Source: Flavobacterium proteolyticum
Lineage (GTDB): Bacteria > Bacteroidota > Bacteroidia > Flavobacteriales > Flavobacteriaceae
Direction of reading: 5' to 3'
Length of the DNA: 64,000 nucleotides
Assembly (NCBI RefSeq): GCF_015223105.1
Contig: NZ_JADFTZ010000002.1
Span: forward strand, 62,001-126,000
Numbering within the stretch: position 1 is the first letter of the stretch; each line of letters starts with the position of its first letter. Of this stretch, positions 1 through 9,755 are shown in pieces. Made by a program: the position numbers and the translations under genes. Below the pieces are notes generated by a model. The model was given only the letters and a program-made list of their open reading frames with translations. It had not been told where the DNA came from and did no database searches.

Positions 1-1
1 T

Positions 2-253
2 GCTTATTTGAAAGCAAATAACATTAGTATTTATTCCGCAACCTTACAAGATTCAACGGAATATCACACCCAAAATTACACCACTCCAACTGCATTAGTT
101 GTAGGAACAGAAGCGACTGGTTTATCAGAAAAATGGCGAACTGAAAGCACTAAAAACATCATCATTCCAATGCAAGGCGAAATCGATTCTATGAATGTTT
201 CAGTTGCTGCAGCTATATTGTTATTCGAAGCCAAAAGACAACGCGGATTTTAG
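2..253 (+). CDS. SpoU/TrmH family RNA 2'-O-ribose methyltransferase, C-terminal part
   Basis: Only the last 83 or so codons are present; the reading frame is open to the window edge, so the real start lies outside. The fragment carries the two SAM-binding knot motifs of the SpoU/TrmH (SPOUT) family: VVGTEATGLS (motif 2) and IPMQGEIDSMNVSVAAA (motif 3). Enzymes of this family methylate the 2'-OH of a ribose in tRNA or rRNA. Which RNA is modified cannot be told from the C-terminus. The gene ends in KRQRGF and TAG, 84 bases before the relA/spoT start. An internal TTG at 8 is not a credible start. Confidence 0.85.
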   Translation, partial: AYLKANNISIYSATLQDSTEYHTQNYTTPTALVVGTEATGLSEKWRTESTKNIIIPMQGEIDSMNVSVAAAILLFEAKRQRGF

Positions 254-337
254 TCTTTCTTCTTTTCTCTTTTTTCTATTTTCTAGATTTGCACAATTAG
301 AAAAATTAGTTTACTTTTAGTTGGTTAAAGAAAATGT

Positions 338-2557
338 ATGACAGAGTTAGAATTAGAAGCCGAAAACAAAGCCATTGCGCAAGAATATAAAGAATTACTT
401 CGCATCAGTTATCAAACCCTTACTGATGAAGACAAAAAAATCATCCGTAAAGCATTTGATGTAGCTGTTGATGCTCATAAAGACCAACGAAGAAAATCAG
501 GTGAAGCCTATATTTTCCATCCTATTGCTGTAGCTAAAATTGTAGCTAGAGATATTGGTTTGGGAGCAACTTCTATTGCCGCCGCATTGATGCACGATGT
601 GGTAGAAGATACCGATATTACGGTTCAGGACATTGAAAAAATGTTCAATCCTAAAATTGCTCAATTAGTCGAAGGTTTAACTAAAATTGCCAAAGTTAAA
701 ACCGATCAAGAAATTTCTGTTCAAGCGGAAAACTTCCGTAAAATGTTATTGACCTTAAATGATGATGTTCGTGTAATTCTAATCAAAATTGCGGATAGAT
801 TGCACAACATGCAAACTATGGGAAGTATGGTCGATTACAAACAAGCCAAAATTGCTTCCGAAACCTTATACATTTATGCTCCTCTCGCCCATCGTTTGGG
901 ATTATACAACATCAAAACAAAATTAGAAGACTTAGGTTTAAAATATACCGAACCCGAAGTTTACAACGATATTGTAAGTAAAATAAAAGAAACCAAAGAA
1001 GAACAAGACGAATACATAAAAGCTATTTCTGATGTTTTAAGTAAATCGCTGCAAGAGGAAGGAATTGAATTCACTATTAAAGGTCGCCCAAAATCAATTT
1101 ATTCGATTCGTAGAAAAATGAAAGCGCAAGGGGTTACTTTTGATGAAGTTTATGACAAATTTGCACTTCGAATTATTTACAAATCCAACCAACACGATGA
1201 AAAATTCATTGCTTGGAAAATATATTCTGTAGTGACTGATCATTATCGTCCTTCTCCAAGTAGATTACGCGATTGGATTTCATCACCAAAATCAACGGGT
1301 TACGAAGCCTTACACATTACGGTAATGGGACCAAAAGGGCGTTGGGTAGAAATTCAAGTTCGAAGCGAACGAATGGATGAAATTGCGGAAAAAGGCTACG
1401 CCGCTCATTACAAATACAAAAATGGCGCAACCGAAGAACACGGACTGGAAATTTGGTTGAACCAATTGAAAGAGGCTTTGGAAAATTCTTCTGCTAATGC
1501 TGTTGATTTTGTAGAAGATTTCAAACTGAATTTGTATGCTAAGGAAATTTATGTCTTTACACCAAAAGGGGAAATCAAATCGTTACCCAAAGGCGCTACT
1601 TCGTTAGATTTTGCTTTTAGTATTCACTCTGAAATTGGAGTAAAAACCAGAGGAACTCGAGTTAATGGAAAATTAGTTCCTTTAAACCATGTTTTAAATA
1701 GTGGTGATCAGGTCGAAATTATTACTTCTGCTAATCAAAAACCTACTTCACAATGGCTGGATTTTGTTACCACTTCAAGAGCTAAGAATAAAATTAAGAA
1801 CGTTTTAAACGAAAATACTAAAAAGATAGCCGAAGACGGAAAAGAGCTTTTAACCCGAAAATTGCGCCATTTAAAAATCACTTTAAATGAAAGTACGGTC
1901 AATGAGTTGGTGAATTTCTTTAAGTTACAAACTAGTTTGGATTTATATTACAGAGCTGGTATTGGCGCCATAGAAAACCAACAATTAAAAGATTACGCGG
2001 CTCAAAAAAGCAATACTTTGGTTAACTTCTTTAAGAAAACCATTAAGCGTACACCTTCAGCACAACCCGAACAAATTCATAAAAACGAAATCAGTAAAAA
2101 ATACGATTTATTGGTTTTTGGAACGGAACAAGACAAATTAGATTATAAACTTTCCACCTGTTGTAATCCAATTCCTGGTGATGAAGTATTTGGTTTTGTC
2201 ACTATTAATGAAGGAATCAAAGTACATCGAAAAGACTGTCCGAATGCGATAAGTATGCAATCCAATTATGCGTATCGAATCATTCCAGCAAAATGGATTG
2301 ACTCGTCGCAAGAAGAATTCAAAGCTGTTTTAAAAATTACTGGAATGGATATTTTAGGATTAACTAATGAACTAACAAAAGTTATTTCAAGTCAAATGAA
2401 TGTCAACATACAGAGCATTGCCTTAAACACTGAAGCTGGAATTTTCTATGGACAAGTAGCGGTAGTAGTTCAAAACAATACGATCCTAAAAAAGTTAATC
2501 GAAAACATCAAAAAAGTAGATGGAATTGATAAAGTGACAAGGGTTTATAATAATTAA
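338..2557 (+). CDS. bifunctional (p)ppGpp synthetase/hydrolase, RelA/SpoT family
   Basis: A 739-residue long-form RSH protein that makes and degrades the stringent-response alarmone (p)ppGpp. Order of domains: HD hydrolase (about 40-200, with the HD pair in LMHDVVEDT near 86), synthetase (about 235-360, with GRPKSIYSIRRKM near 249, SPKSTGYEALH and WVEIQVRSERM), TGS (about 403-466, YVFTPKGEIKSLPKG), a conserved cysteine region (STCCNPIPGDE near 605, HRKDCPNA) and a C-terminal ACT domain (about 661-739). The intact HD residues and the basic RRKMKAQ stretch suit a bifunctional Rel rather than a synthetase-only RelA. It is followed by the fur-like gene after 93 bases. Start ATG at 338; an out-of-frame ATG lies at 334. 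Confidence 0.95.
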   Translation: MTELELEAENKAIAQEYKELLRISYQTLTDEDKKIIRKAFDVAVDAHKDQRRKSGEAYIFHPIAVAKIVARDIGLGATSIAAALMHDVVEDTDITVQDIEKMFNPKIAQLVEGLTKIAKVKTDQEISVQAENFRKMLLTLNDDVRVILIKIADRLHNMQTMGSMVDYKQAKIASETLYIYAPLAHRLGLYNIKTKLEDLGLKYTEPEVYNDIVSKIKETKEEQDEYIKAISDVLSKSLQEEGIEFTIKGRPKSIYSIRRKMKAQGVTFDEVYDKFALRIIYKSNQHDEKFIAWKIYSVVTDHYRPSPSRLRDWISSPKSTGYEALHITVMGPKGRWVEIQVRSERMDEIAEKGYAAHYKYKNGATEEHGLEIWLNQLKEALENSSANAVDFVEDFKLNLYAKEIYVFTPKGEIKSLPKGATSLDFAFSIHSEIGVKTRGTRVNGKLVPLNHVLNSGDQVEIITSANQKPTSQWLDFVTTSRAKNKIKNVLNENTKKIAEDGKELLTRKLRHLKITLNESTVNELVNFFKLQTSLDLYYRAGIGAIENQQLKDYAAQKSNTLVNFFKKTIKRTPSAQPEQIHKNEISKKYDLLVFGTEQDKLDYKLSTCCNPIPGDEVFGFVTINEGIKVHRKDCPNAISMQSNYAYRIIPAKWIDSSQEEFKAVLKITGMDILGLTNELTKVISSQMNVNIQSIALNTEAGIFYGQVAVVVQNNTILKKLIENIKKVDGIDKVTRVYNN

Positions 2558-2619
2558 CAAAAGTTAATAACTAAATTTTCTAATTAAATTTAGGATTTTA
2601 TTCAAAGCAAAAATAACAC

Positions 2620-2627
2620 TATCTTTG
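2620..2627 (+). promoter_or_regulatory. candidate -7 element for the fur-like gene
   Basis: The octamer TATCTTTG matches the Bacteroidetes -7 consensus TAnnTTTG and lies 23 bases before the ATG at 2651. No clear TTG-type -33 element is seen about 19 bases upstream. The context TATCTTTGCCGAT is repeated before the gene at 47195. Confidence 0.5.
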
Positions 2628-2650
2628 CCGATATTTGATTTATCAATACG

Positions 2651-3088
2651 ATGGAAAACAAAAATCAAGAAATTGTAAAGAACGTTTTTACTAAATTTTT
2701 AGAAGAAAAAGCGCACCGTAAAACACCAGAACGCTACGCTATTCTTCAGGAAATTTACAATACTGCCGAACATTTTGATATCGAATCTTTGTATATCAAA
2801 ATGAAAAACAAGAACTACCGCGTAAGTAGAGCTACTCTTTACAATACAATCGAACTTTTATTAGAATGTGGTTTGGTACGTCGTCATCAGTTTGGACAAA
2901 ACCAAGCACATTACGAAAAATCGTATTTCGATAAACAACACGATCACATTATTTTAACCGATTCTGGTGAGGTAATCGAATTTTGTGACCCAAGAATTCA
3001 GCAAATAAAACAAACCATGGAAGAAATGTTTGGAATTGATATTCAAAACCACTCGCTTTACTTTTATGGGACAAAAAAACAACAATAA
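2651..3088 (+). CDS. Fur-family transcriptional regulator
   Basis: A 145-residue winged-helix protein of the Fur family. The DNA-binding half has [14 protein letters not shown] and the recognition region [20 protein letters not shown]. The dimerisation half keeps the HDH metal motif ([16 protein letters not shown]), but the usual CxxC of the structural zinc site is replaced by TDSG, and only one later cysteine (EFCDP) remains. It could sense iron, zinc, manganese or peroxide; the missing CxxC makes the signal uncertain. It sits 31 bases before purA on the same strand and may be co-transcribed. The start ATG at 2651 follows a -7 element at a sensible distance. Confidence 0.88.
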   Translation: MENKNQEIVKNVFTKFLEEKAHRKTPERYAILQEIYNTAEHFDIESLYIKMKNKNYRVSRATLYNTIELLLECGLVRRHQFGQNQAHYEKSYFDKQHDHIILTDSGEVIEFCDPRIQQIKQTMEEMFGIDIQNHSLYFYGTKKQQ

Positions 3089-3119
3089 CAACTAACTACA
3101 AATAATAAACAACAACACA

Positions 3120-4391
3120 ATGACTGTAGATTTACTACTTGGATTACAATGGGGAGACGAAGGAAAAGGAAAAATCGTTGACGTTCTTACCTCAAAATAT
3201 GATATTATTGCACGTTTTCAAGGTGGACCAAATGCGGGACACACTTTAGAATTCGACGGAATAAAACACGTTTTAAGAACTATTCCTTCTGGAATTTTCC
3301 ACAAAAATGCAATTAATATCATTGGAAATGGAGTGGTAATCGACCCGGTAGTTTTCCAAAAAGAAATTGAAGGTTTAGCTAAATTCAACATGGATGTAAC
3401 TGCTAAATTATTCATTTCTAGAAAAGCACACTTAATTTTACCAACACACCGTTTGTTAGATGCTGCTTCTGAAGCATCAAAAGGAAAAGCAAAAATTGGT
3501 TCTACTTTAAAAGGTATCGGTCCAACTTACATGGATAAAACTGGTAGAAATGGGCTTAGAGTTGGTGATATCGAATTAGAAGATTTCAAAGAAAGATATA
3601 GAGCTTTAGCTGACAAGCACGAAGCTATGATTGCTTTCTACGATGTGGAATTACAATATAACTTAAAAGAAATGGAAGATGAGTTTTTTGCGGCAGTAGA
3701 AGACTTGAAAAAATTAACTTTCATTGACAGCGAAGAATATTTAAACAAAGCGTTAAAAGAAGGAAAATCAATCTTAGCAGAAGGAGCTCAAGGTTCTTTA
3801 TTAGATGTTGATTTTGGAACGTATCCATTCGTAACTTCATCAAATACAACTGCTGCTGGTGCTTGTACAGGTTTAGGAATTGCTCCTAACAAAGTAAAAG
3901 ATGTTTTCGGAATTTTCAAAGCATACACCACACGTGTAGGTAGCGGACCTTTCCCAACAGAAGATTTTGAAGAAGCTGGACAAACAATGGCAAAAGTAGG
4001 AAACGAATTTGGTTCTGTTACTGGACGCGCGCGTCGTTGTGGTTGGTTGGATTTAGTGGCTTTAAAATATGCGGTTCAAGTAAATGGTGTAACGCAATTA
4101 TACATGATGAAAGGTGACGTACTTTCTGGATTTGATACGTTACAAGTTTGTACAGGATACAATTATAAAGGACAAGCAATTCAACATTTACCATACAACA
4201 TCGAACCTGAAAATGTAACTCCAATTTTCACCGAGATGAAAGGTTGGAAAGCGGATTTAACAGGAATGACAACGTATGATGAATTACCACAAGAATTAAA
4301 AACATACATCGAGTTCATTGAAAAGGAAGTCGAAGTGCCAATCAAAGTAATTTCGGTTGGACCAGACAGAAAACAAACGATAATGAAATAA
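3120..4391 (+). CDS. purA: adenylosuccinate synthetase
   Basis: A 423-residue cytoplasmic enzyme that joins IMP and aspartate, using GTP, to give adenylosuccinate in AMP synthesis. Family landmarks are complete: GLQWGDEGKGKIVDVL at the N-terminus (GTP loop), QGGPNAGHT, STLKGIGPTYMDK, the EGAQGSLLDVDFGTYPFVTSS segment and GRARRCGWLD. Length is normal for PurA. It follows the fur-like gene and ends six bases before a strong intrinsic terminator. Confidence 0.97.
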   Translation: MTVDLLLGLQWGDEGKGKIVDVLTSKYDIIARFQGGPNAGHTLEFDGIKHVLRTIPSGIFHKNAINIIGNGVVIDPVVFQKEIEGLAKFNMDVTAKLFISRKAHLILPTHRLLDAASEASKGKAKIGSTLKGIGPTYMDKTGRNGLRVGDIELEDFKERYRALADKHEAMIAFYDVELQYNLKEMEDEFFAAVEDLKKLTFIDSEEYLNKALKEGKSILAEGAQGSLLDVDFGTYPFVTSSNTTAAGACTGLGIAPNKVKDVFGIFKAYTTRVGSGPFPTEDFEEAGQTMAKVGNEFGSVTGRARRCGWLDLVALKYAVQVNGVTQLYMMKGDVLSGFDTLQVCTGYNYKGQAIQHLPYNIEPENVTPIFTEMKGWKADLTGMTTYDELPQELKTYIEFIEKEVEVPIKVISVGPDRKQTIMK

Positions 4392-4396
4392 TTACT

Positions 4397-4427
4397 AAAA
4401 ACGCTTTCAATTGAAAGCGTTTTTTTA
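4397..4427 (+). terminator. intrinsic terminator after purA
   Basis: A perfect 12-base-pair stem (4397-4408 with 4413-4424, including ACGCTTTC and GAAAGCGT) with an AATT loop runs into a T-tract. The nominal ATG at 4427 lies at the end of this terminator and is not a credible start for the next gene. Confidence 0.9.
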
Positions 4428-4481
4428 TGCTCTTAAATGATAAAATATTCTTAATTATCAATGGCTTTTCGAGTTTTTACT

Positions 4482-4489
4482 TAAATTTG
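4482..4489 (+). promoter_or_regulatory. -7 element before the OstA-like gene
   Basis: TAAATTTG matches TAnnTTTG and is 18 bases before a TTG codon (4508) that opens a clear signal peptide. This position rules out the longer upstream ATG at 4427. No obvious -33 TTG is present. Confidence 0.5.
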
Positions 4490-4507
4490 GCTCAAAATAA
4501 ATCCGAC

Positions 4508-6202
4508 TTGAAAAACACACTTTTATATATCGCCTTCTTAGTGCTTTCAGTTACCTTTTCGGTAGCTCAGGAAAAGAAAAAAATCATTATTGAAAACTCC
4601 GATTTCGTAGATATGAATCAGACCGAAATTCCGGGAGCTATTGTATTTACAGGAAATGTTCGTATTATCCACAATGGAGTAAGAATGTTTTGCAACAAAG
4701 CCTATCATTTTAAAGATGAAAATTATGTAAAAGCATTCGGAAATGTTCAAATGAATCAAGGTGACACGATTACCATGAACAGCCGTTATGCAGAATACAA
4801 TGGTGATAAAGAATTTGCTTTTGCCACAGGTGATGTTGTTTTACGTTCACCAGAATCTACACTTACAACAGATACCGTTTATTTCGATAAAAAAAACCAA
4901 CAAGCGTTTTACAACACCTACGGTACCATTCGTAACAAAGAAAACACGTTGAGAAGTAAATCAGGTCGCTATTATGTAGACCAAAAGAAATATAAATTTA
5001 CTACTGCCGTAACGGTTACGAATCCTGAAAGTACAATCAAAACTAATAACTTAGATTATTACGAAAATTCAGGACATGCTTATGTTTTTGGACCTTCAAC
5101 TATTACAAGCAAAGAAAACGTAATCTATACCGAAAACGGATTTTACGATACTACAAACGACATTGGTAAACTTTCCAAAAACTCCAAAATTACGTTAGAT
5201 AACAAAATAATTGAAGGCGATGATTTGTATTACGACCGAAAGAAAAACTATTCAAGAGGAATCAACAATGTAAAAATTACCGATACCATCAACAAAGTAA
5301 TCGCTACTGGTCATTACGCAGAATTGTACCGCAACGCTGCTACCAAAAAAGACTCTATGATTTTAACCAAAAGAGCTTTGGTAAAAACATTGGTAGAAAA
5401 AGACACTTTGTTCATGCATGGAAAAAAAATCATTGTTTCAGGTCCGCAAGAAGATCGCGTGATTCGTGCTTTTAACAATGTTCGCTTTTACAAAAGCGAT
5501 ATGAGTGGAAAATGTGATTCGCTTCATTCCAATAATAAAACACAATTGACGAAAATGATTGGAAAACCTATTCTTTGGAACAACGAAAACCAAATGACAG
5601 GCGATATCATGCATCTTATAGGAAATAATAAAACACAAAAATTAGATTCATTAAAAGTACTTAATAACGCCTTTATAATACAAAAAGATAGTCTCAGTAA
5701 AAATGGTTACAACCAAATAAAAGGACAAAATTTGTATGGAAAATTTGTGGATAGCAAACTAAAAGAAGTTGATGTCATTAAAAATGCGGAAGTCATTTAT
5801 TACATGTACAACGATGCCAATGAATTTATCGGAATCAATAAAACAGTTTGTAGTAAAATCAATTTGGAATTAGAAGAGAATAAAATCAACTCGATTACAT
5901 TCTTTACCAAAACCGATAGTCATATTTATCCAGAAGCCGATTTTCCTGAAAACGCTCGAAAACTTAGAGGTTTCTTATGGCGCGGCGATGAAAGGATTTT
6001 AAGCAAAGACGATATTTTCCCAGCTGAAGAAATTGCACTAGACGATAAAATTCAAATCGAAGCTAAAAAGAAAGCTATTGCTGCTGAAAAACCAATGGAA
6101 ATCCAAAAAGAAACATTGGAATACGACGACAATAAAAAAGCCGAAGAAAAGAAAACTGAGAAAAAAACCGAAGTAAAGAAAAAAACAACCCCAAAAAAAT
6201 AA
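4508..6202 (+). CDS. exported OstA/LptA-like protein
   Basis: About 564 residues. I place the start at TTG 4508, because the resulting N-terminus is a signal peptide (basic K, then LLYIAFLVLSVTFSVAQ) and a promoter lies just upstream; the frame is open back to ATG 4427. The body is a run of short beta repeats such as VFTGNVRIIHNG, AFGNVQMNQGDTI and FATGDVVLR, typical of the OstA-N/LptA beta-jellyroll that shields lipid A in the periplasm during LPS transport. The last 50 or so residues are rich in K, E and T (KKAEEKKTEKK) and look disordered. The function is inferred from the fold: probably LPS transport or envelope maintenance. Confidence 0.75.
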   Translation: MKNTLLYIAFLVLSVTFSVAQEKKKIIIENSDFVDMNQTEIPGAIVFTGNVRIIHNGVRMFCNKAYHFKDENYVKAFGNVQMNQGDTITMNSRYAEYNGDKEFAFATGDVVLRSPESTLTTDTVYFDKKNQQAFYNTYGTIRNKENTLRSKSGRYYVDQKKYKFTTAVTVTNPESTIKTNNLDYYENSGHAYVFGPSTITSKENVIYTENGFYDTTNDIGKLSKNSKITLDNKIIEGDDLYYDRKKNYSRGINNVKITDTINKVIATGHYAELYRNAATKKDSMILTKRALVKTLVEKDTLFMHGKKIIVSGPQEDRVIRAFNNVRFYKSDMSGKCDSLHSNNKTQLTKMIGKPILWNNENQMTGDIMHLIGNNKTQKLDSLKVLNNAFIIQKDSLSKNGYNQIKGQNLYGKFVDSKLKEVDVIKNAEVIYYMYNDANEFIGINKTVCSKINLELEENKINSITFFTKTDSHIYPEADFPENARKLRGFLWRGDERILSKDDIFPAEEIALDDKIQIEAKKKAIAAEKPMEIQKETLEYDDNKKAEEKKTEKKTEVKKKTTPKK

Positions 6203-6274
6203 TCAATTAAATGGTTAAAGAAATTAACTCATTTTCAGTTAAACGATTTAACACATTAACGATTCTACAACAAA

Positions 6275-7465
6275 ATGATTGAAGATTTTTTTAAATACCA
6301 AGCACAAACCTCACCTCACCCATTAGCTATGGAAATTTCTCACGCTAAGGGTTCTTATATTTATGATACAGATGGCAATGCCTATTTAGATATGGTTGCC
6401 GGAGTTTCAGCAAACACTTTAGGACATCAACCACAACGAGTGAATGATGCCATCAAAAAACAATTAGACACGTATTCTCACGTTATGGTGTATGGCGAAT
6501 ATGCCCAACATCCAGCAACGGAATTATGTAAATTATTAGCCGAAAATCTTCCTTATCCACTTACGAAAACGTATTTGGTAAACTCAGGAACAGAAGCTAT
6601 TGAAGGTGCTTTAAAATTAGCTCGTCGTGTAACAGGAAGAAGTCAGTTGATTTCGTGTCACAATGCGTATCATGGTAACACTATGGGAAGCATGAGTGTG
6701 ATGGGATTCGAAGAACGCAAGCAAATATTTCGTCCTTTAATTCCTGATGTGGATTTTATTACGTTTAATAATGAAGTGGATTTAGGAAAAATCACCACTA
6801 GAACAGCTGGAATTTTATTAGAAACCATTCAAGGTGGTGCTGGTTTTATTGAACCTCAAAACGATTTTCTTAAAAAAATACGCCAACGTTGTGATGAAGT
6901 GGGTGCTATCATGATATTAGACGAAATCCAACCCGGATTTGGTCGTACCGGAAAACTTTTCGGATTTCAAAACTACGATGTTATTCCTGATGTAGTGGTT
7001 ATGGGAAAAGGAATGGGTGGCGGAATGCCTGTAGGCGCTTTCACCGCTTCAGCCGAAATGATGGATTTACTAAGTCATGATCCAAAATTAGGACACATTA
7101 CTACTTTTGGCGGACATCCTGTCATAGCGGCTGCAAGTCTGGCAACCTTACAAGAAATAACGGAAACCAATTTAATGCAAGAAACTTTAGAAAAAGAACA
7201 ACTTTTCAAGAAGCTTTTAGTGCATCCGTTAATCAAAGAAATTCGTGGTCGAGGGCTTATGTTAGCTGCAATGACGGATTCACCTGAGATAACCAATGAA
7301 GTAATTTTACGCTGTCATAAAAGAGGTGTTATTTTATTCTGGCTCCTTTTTGAAGGTTGCGCTGTTCGAATTACACCGCCATTAACCATTAGTAATGAGG
7401 AAATTACAAAAGGTTGTGGCATTATTATTGAGGTATTAAATGAGATAGAAAAAGAAATGAAGTAG
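6275..7465 (+). CDS. PLP-dependent class III aminotransferase
   Basis: A 396-residue fold-type I aminotransferase of the ornithine/acetylornithine/GABA group. Visible features: YLDMVAGVSANTLGHQ near the N-terminus, NSGTEAIEGALKLAR (PLP phosphate region), AYHGNTMGSMSVMG, ILDEIQPGFGRTGKLFG (the pocket Asp and Gln), and the Schiff-base lysine in VMGKGMGGGMPVGAF at about residue 245. Substrate cannot be settled from the sequence; lysine, ornithine or acetylornithine are possible. It follows the OstA-like gene after 72 bases. Confidence 0.88.
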   Translation: MIEDFFKYQAQTSPHPLAMEISHAKGSYIYDTDGNAYLDMVAGVSANTLGHQPQRVNDAIKKQLDTYSHVMVYGEYAQHPATELCKLLAENLPYPLTKTYLVNSGTEAIEGALKLARRVTGRSQLISCHNAYHGNTMGSMSVMGFEERKQIFRPLIPDVDFITFNNEVDLGKITTRTAGILLETIQGGAGFIEPQNDFLKKIRQRCDEVGAIMILDEIQPGFGRTGKLFGFQNYDVIPDVVVMGKGMGGGMPVGAFTASAEMMDLLSHDPKLGHITTFGGHPVIAAASLATLQEITETNLMQETLEKEQLFKKLLVHPLIKEIRGRGLMLAAMTDSPEITNEVILRCHKRGVILFWLLFEGCAVRITPPLTISNEEITKGCGIIIEVLNEIEKEMK

Positions 7466-7489
7466 GAAGTTGGAAATGGGAATTAGAAC
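7465..7489. repeat. heptad array after the aminotransferase
   Basis: Three and a half units with an exact 7-base period and consensus GGAANTN (for example GGAAGTT, GGAAATG) begin at the last base of the stop codon. It belongs to the set of period-7 intergenic arrays seen elsewhere in the window. Confidence 0.55.
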
Positions 7490-7619
7490 TTTTTTAATCT
7501 AAAATCAATTTTAAACTTAAAATTGTTAATTAAATTGTTTAAAACAATTCAACCCCAAAACCACTACCCCAATATTATTCCTTAATTTTAATAAGGATAA
7601 AATCATAAAACGAAGCGCT

Positions 7620-9014
7620 ATGAATTTGAGTCACGAAGAAGAAGAAAACAGCTTGTCCTTATCTAAATTTGAATCGATGTTAAAAACCAACAAAGTTTTT
7701 TTCTTTGATTCAGAAGAGTTTGAAGATATTATTCTTCATTACATGGATACGGGTCGAATGAATTTGGCCAAAAGAGCGCTTAAATTAGGTTTAGAACAAC
7801 ATCCAAAATCTACTGGATTAAAATTAGTTCAAGTAGAAATGTTGGTTTACGAAGACAAACTTGAAATTGCTGAAAAGTTACTGAACGAGTTATACGCTAT
7901 TGAACCAACTAACGAAGAAATCTACATTCAAAAAGCTAATATTTACTCAAAAAGAGACGAACACGAAAAGGCTATTTCTTTTCTAAAAATCGCTTTAAAA
8001 TATACTGATGATTATGCTGATGTCTATTCTATGATTGGAATGGAATATCTTTTCATGGATAATTTAGAAATGGCAAAAGAAAACTTCATCAAGTGTTTAG
8101 ATGAAGATACCGAAGATTATTCTGCTCTTTATAATGTAGTTTATTGTTTTGATTTCTTAGATCAGAATGAGGAAGCTATCGTTTATCTTAACCGATTCAT
8201 TGATAAAAATCCGTATAGCGAAGTAGCTTGGCATCAGTTGGGCCGACAATATTACGCATTGAAAAACTACGAAAAAGCAGTTTGGGCATTCGATTATGCA
8301 ACTTTAATTGACGAAACCTTCTTAGGTGCGTACATGGAAAAAGCAAAATCATACGAAAAACTCAAAAAATATCAAGAAGCGATTGATTGCTATAATGTTA
8401 CATTAGAATTAGACGATCCTTCTTCCTTTGTTTTGCTTCGTGTGGCAAAATGTTATGAGCGATTAGGAAATACAGAATTCGCATTAAATTATTACTTAAA
8501 AACAGTACATGAAGACCCATTATTAGACAAAGGTTGGATTGCTATTACTGATTTTTATATTCGTCAAAAAAACTTCCAAAAAGCCTTGTACTATGTTAAC
8601 AAAGCCATTGGAATTGACGGTGACAATTCGTTATATTGGAAGCGTTTTGCAGCAGTAAATAGCGCTTTACATTTCTTTGAAGAAGCAGAATATGGTTACC
8701 GAAAAGCATTTGAAAGTGGAGATATTAATTTAGACACATTCACACTTTGGACAGACGTTTTACAATATTTAGGCGAGTTTGATACCGCTATCGAAATTCT
8801 TTTAGAAGCAAGTAGTGTTTTACCAGATGAATATGAAATCGAATACCGTTTGGCTGGATTGTATTTTCTTATGGACGATGTTACAAAAGGAAATCTTCAC
8901 CTAATAAACGGAATGAAATTAGAACCAAAACACCTAACTTTGTTTCAAGAATTATTCCCAGTAGTTTGGGAAAGAACGGAAGTTCAGAACACGATATCAA
9001 AGTTTAAAAAATAG
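7620..9014 (+). CDS. tetratricopeptide-repeat protein
   Basis: A 464-residue protein made almost entirely of TPR helices, for example AWHQLGRQYYALKNYEKAVWAFDYA, broken here into its two helices AWHQLGRQYYALKNY and EKAVWAFDYA, and SFVLLRVAKCYERLGNTEFA. No signal peptide or membrane segment, so it is probably a cytoplasmic scaffold. The partner is unknown. It precedes the DedA pair by 11 bases and may be co-expressed with it. About 10 to 12 repeats fit the length. Confidence 0.85.
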   Translation: MNLSHEEEENSLSLSKFESMLKTNKVFFFDSEEFEDIILHYMDTGRMNLAKRALKLGLEQHPKSTGLKLVQVEMLVYEDKLEIAEKLLNELYAIEPTNEEIYIQKANIYSKRDEHEKAISFLKIALKYTDDYADVYSMIGMEYLFMDNLEMAKENFIKCLDEDTEDYSALYNVVYCFDFLDQNEEAIVYLNRFIDKNPYSEVAWHQLGRQYYALKNYEKAVWAFDYATLIDETFLGAYMEKAKSYEKLKKYQEAIDCYNVTLELDDPSSFVLLRVAKCYERLGNTEFALNYYLKTVHEDPLLDKGWIAITDFYIRQKNFQKALYYVNKAIGIDGDNSLYWKRFAAVNSALHFFEEAEYGYRKAFESGDINLDTFTLWTDVLQYLGEFDTAIEILLEASSVLPDEYEIEYRLAGLYFLMDDVTKGNLHLINGMKLEPKHLTLFQELFPVVWERTEVQNTISKFKK

Positions 9015-9025
9015 TCCCCAAATTA

Positions 9026-9679
9026 ATGGAAATAGTACACTTTTTATTAGAATTTTTAAAAGATCCTTTAACTGTAATTCAAGAATTAATTCAACAATAT
9101 GACAACCTGATTTATTTCATTTTATTCCTAGTTGTTTTCGTAGAAACTGGTTTTGTTATCATGCCTTTATTACCTGGTGACTCTATGCTTTTTGCTATTG
9201 GAGTAATTGCTGCAACTACTGGACAATTAAGTATGGCAATAATAATTCCATTGCTAATTGTTGCGGCGTTATTAGGAGATAATCTTAATTATTTCGTTGG
9301 ACATAAATTTGGTGAATTAATTAAAGAGAAAAAGAAAATTCTATTTCTAAAAAAAGAGTACATCACACAAACTGAAACTTTCTTTGAAAAAAACGGAGGA
9401 AAAGCAGTTATTATGGCTCGTTTTGTTCCTATCGTTCGTACTATTGCTCCTTTTGTGGCTGGAGCTGGAAGTATGCAATATTACAGATACATTTTCTATT
9501 GCATAACAGGTGCTATTATTTGGGTAACCAGTATTACATTCTTAGGTTACTTCTTAGGACAAGTGCCTTGGGTAAAAGCCAACTTCGAAAAAGTAGTTTT
9601 ATCCATCATTATCCTTTCTGTTTTACCAATTATTATTAAACTATTTAAAAAGAAAAAAGGTACCGAAATCCAATCATAG
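9026..9679 (+). CDS. DedA-family inner-membrane protein (copy 1)
   Basis: A 217-residue integral membrane protein. The family signatures are present: ETGFVIMPLLPGDSMLFAIG, the G-rich GDNLNYFVGHKFGE and the FxRFxPxxRTxxPxxAG motif as MARFVPIVRTIAPFVAGAGSM. DedA proteins support membrane-potential homeostasis and lipid (undecaprenyl phosphate or phospholipid) translocation. The tail is basic (KLFKKKKGTEIQS). It starts 11 bases after the TPR gene and is followed by a close paralogue after 76 bases. Confidence 0.9.
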   Translation: MEIVHFLLEFLKDPLTVIQELIQQYDNLIYFILFLVVFVETGFVIMPLLPGDSMLFAIGVIAATTGQLSMAIIIPLLIVAALLGDNLNYFVGHKFGELIKEKKKILFLKKEYITQTETFFEKNGGKAVIMARFVPIVRTIAPFVAGAGSMQYYRYIFYCITGAIIWVTSITFLGYFLGQVPWVKANFEKVVLSIIILSVLPIIIKLFKKKKGTEIQS

Positions 9680-9755
9680 TAAAACAAGCATTTAAATAAA
9701 ACTATTACCCCAAACAAGCCCAAACCTTAAAATTTAAAATACCCCAACCATTATA

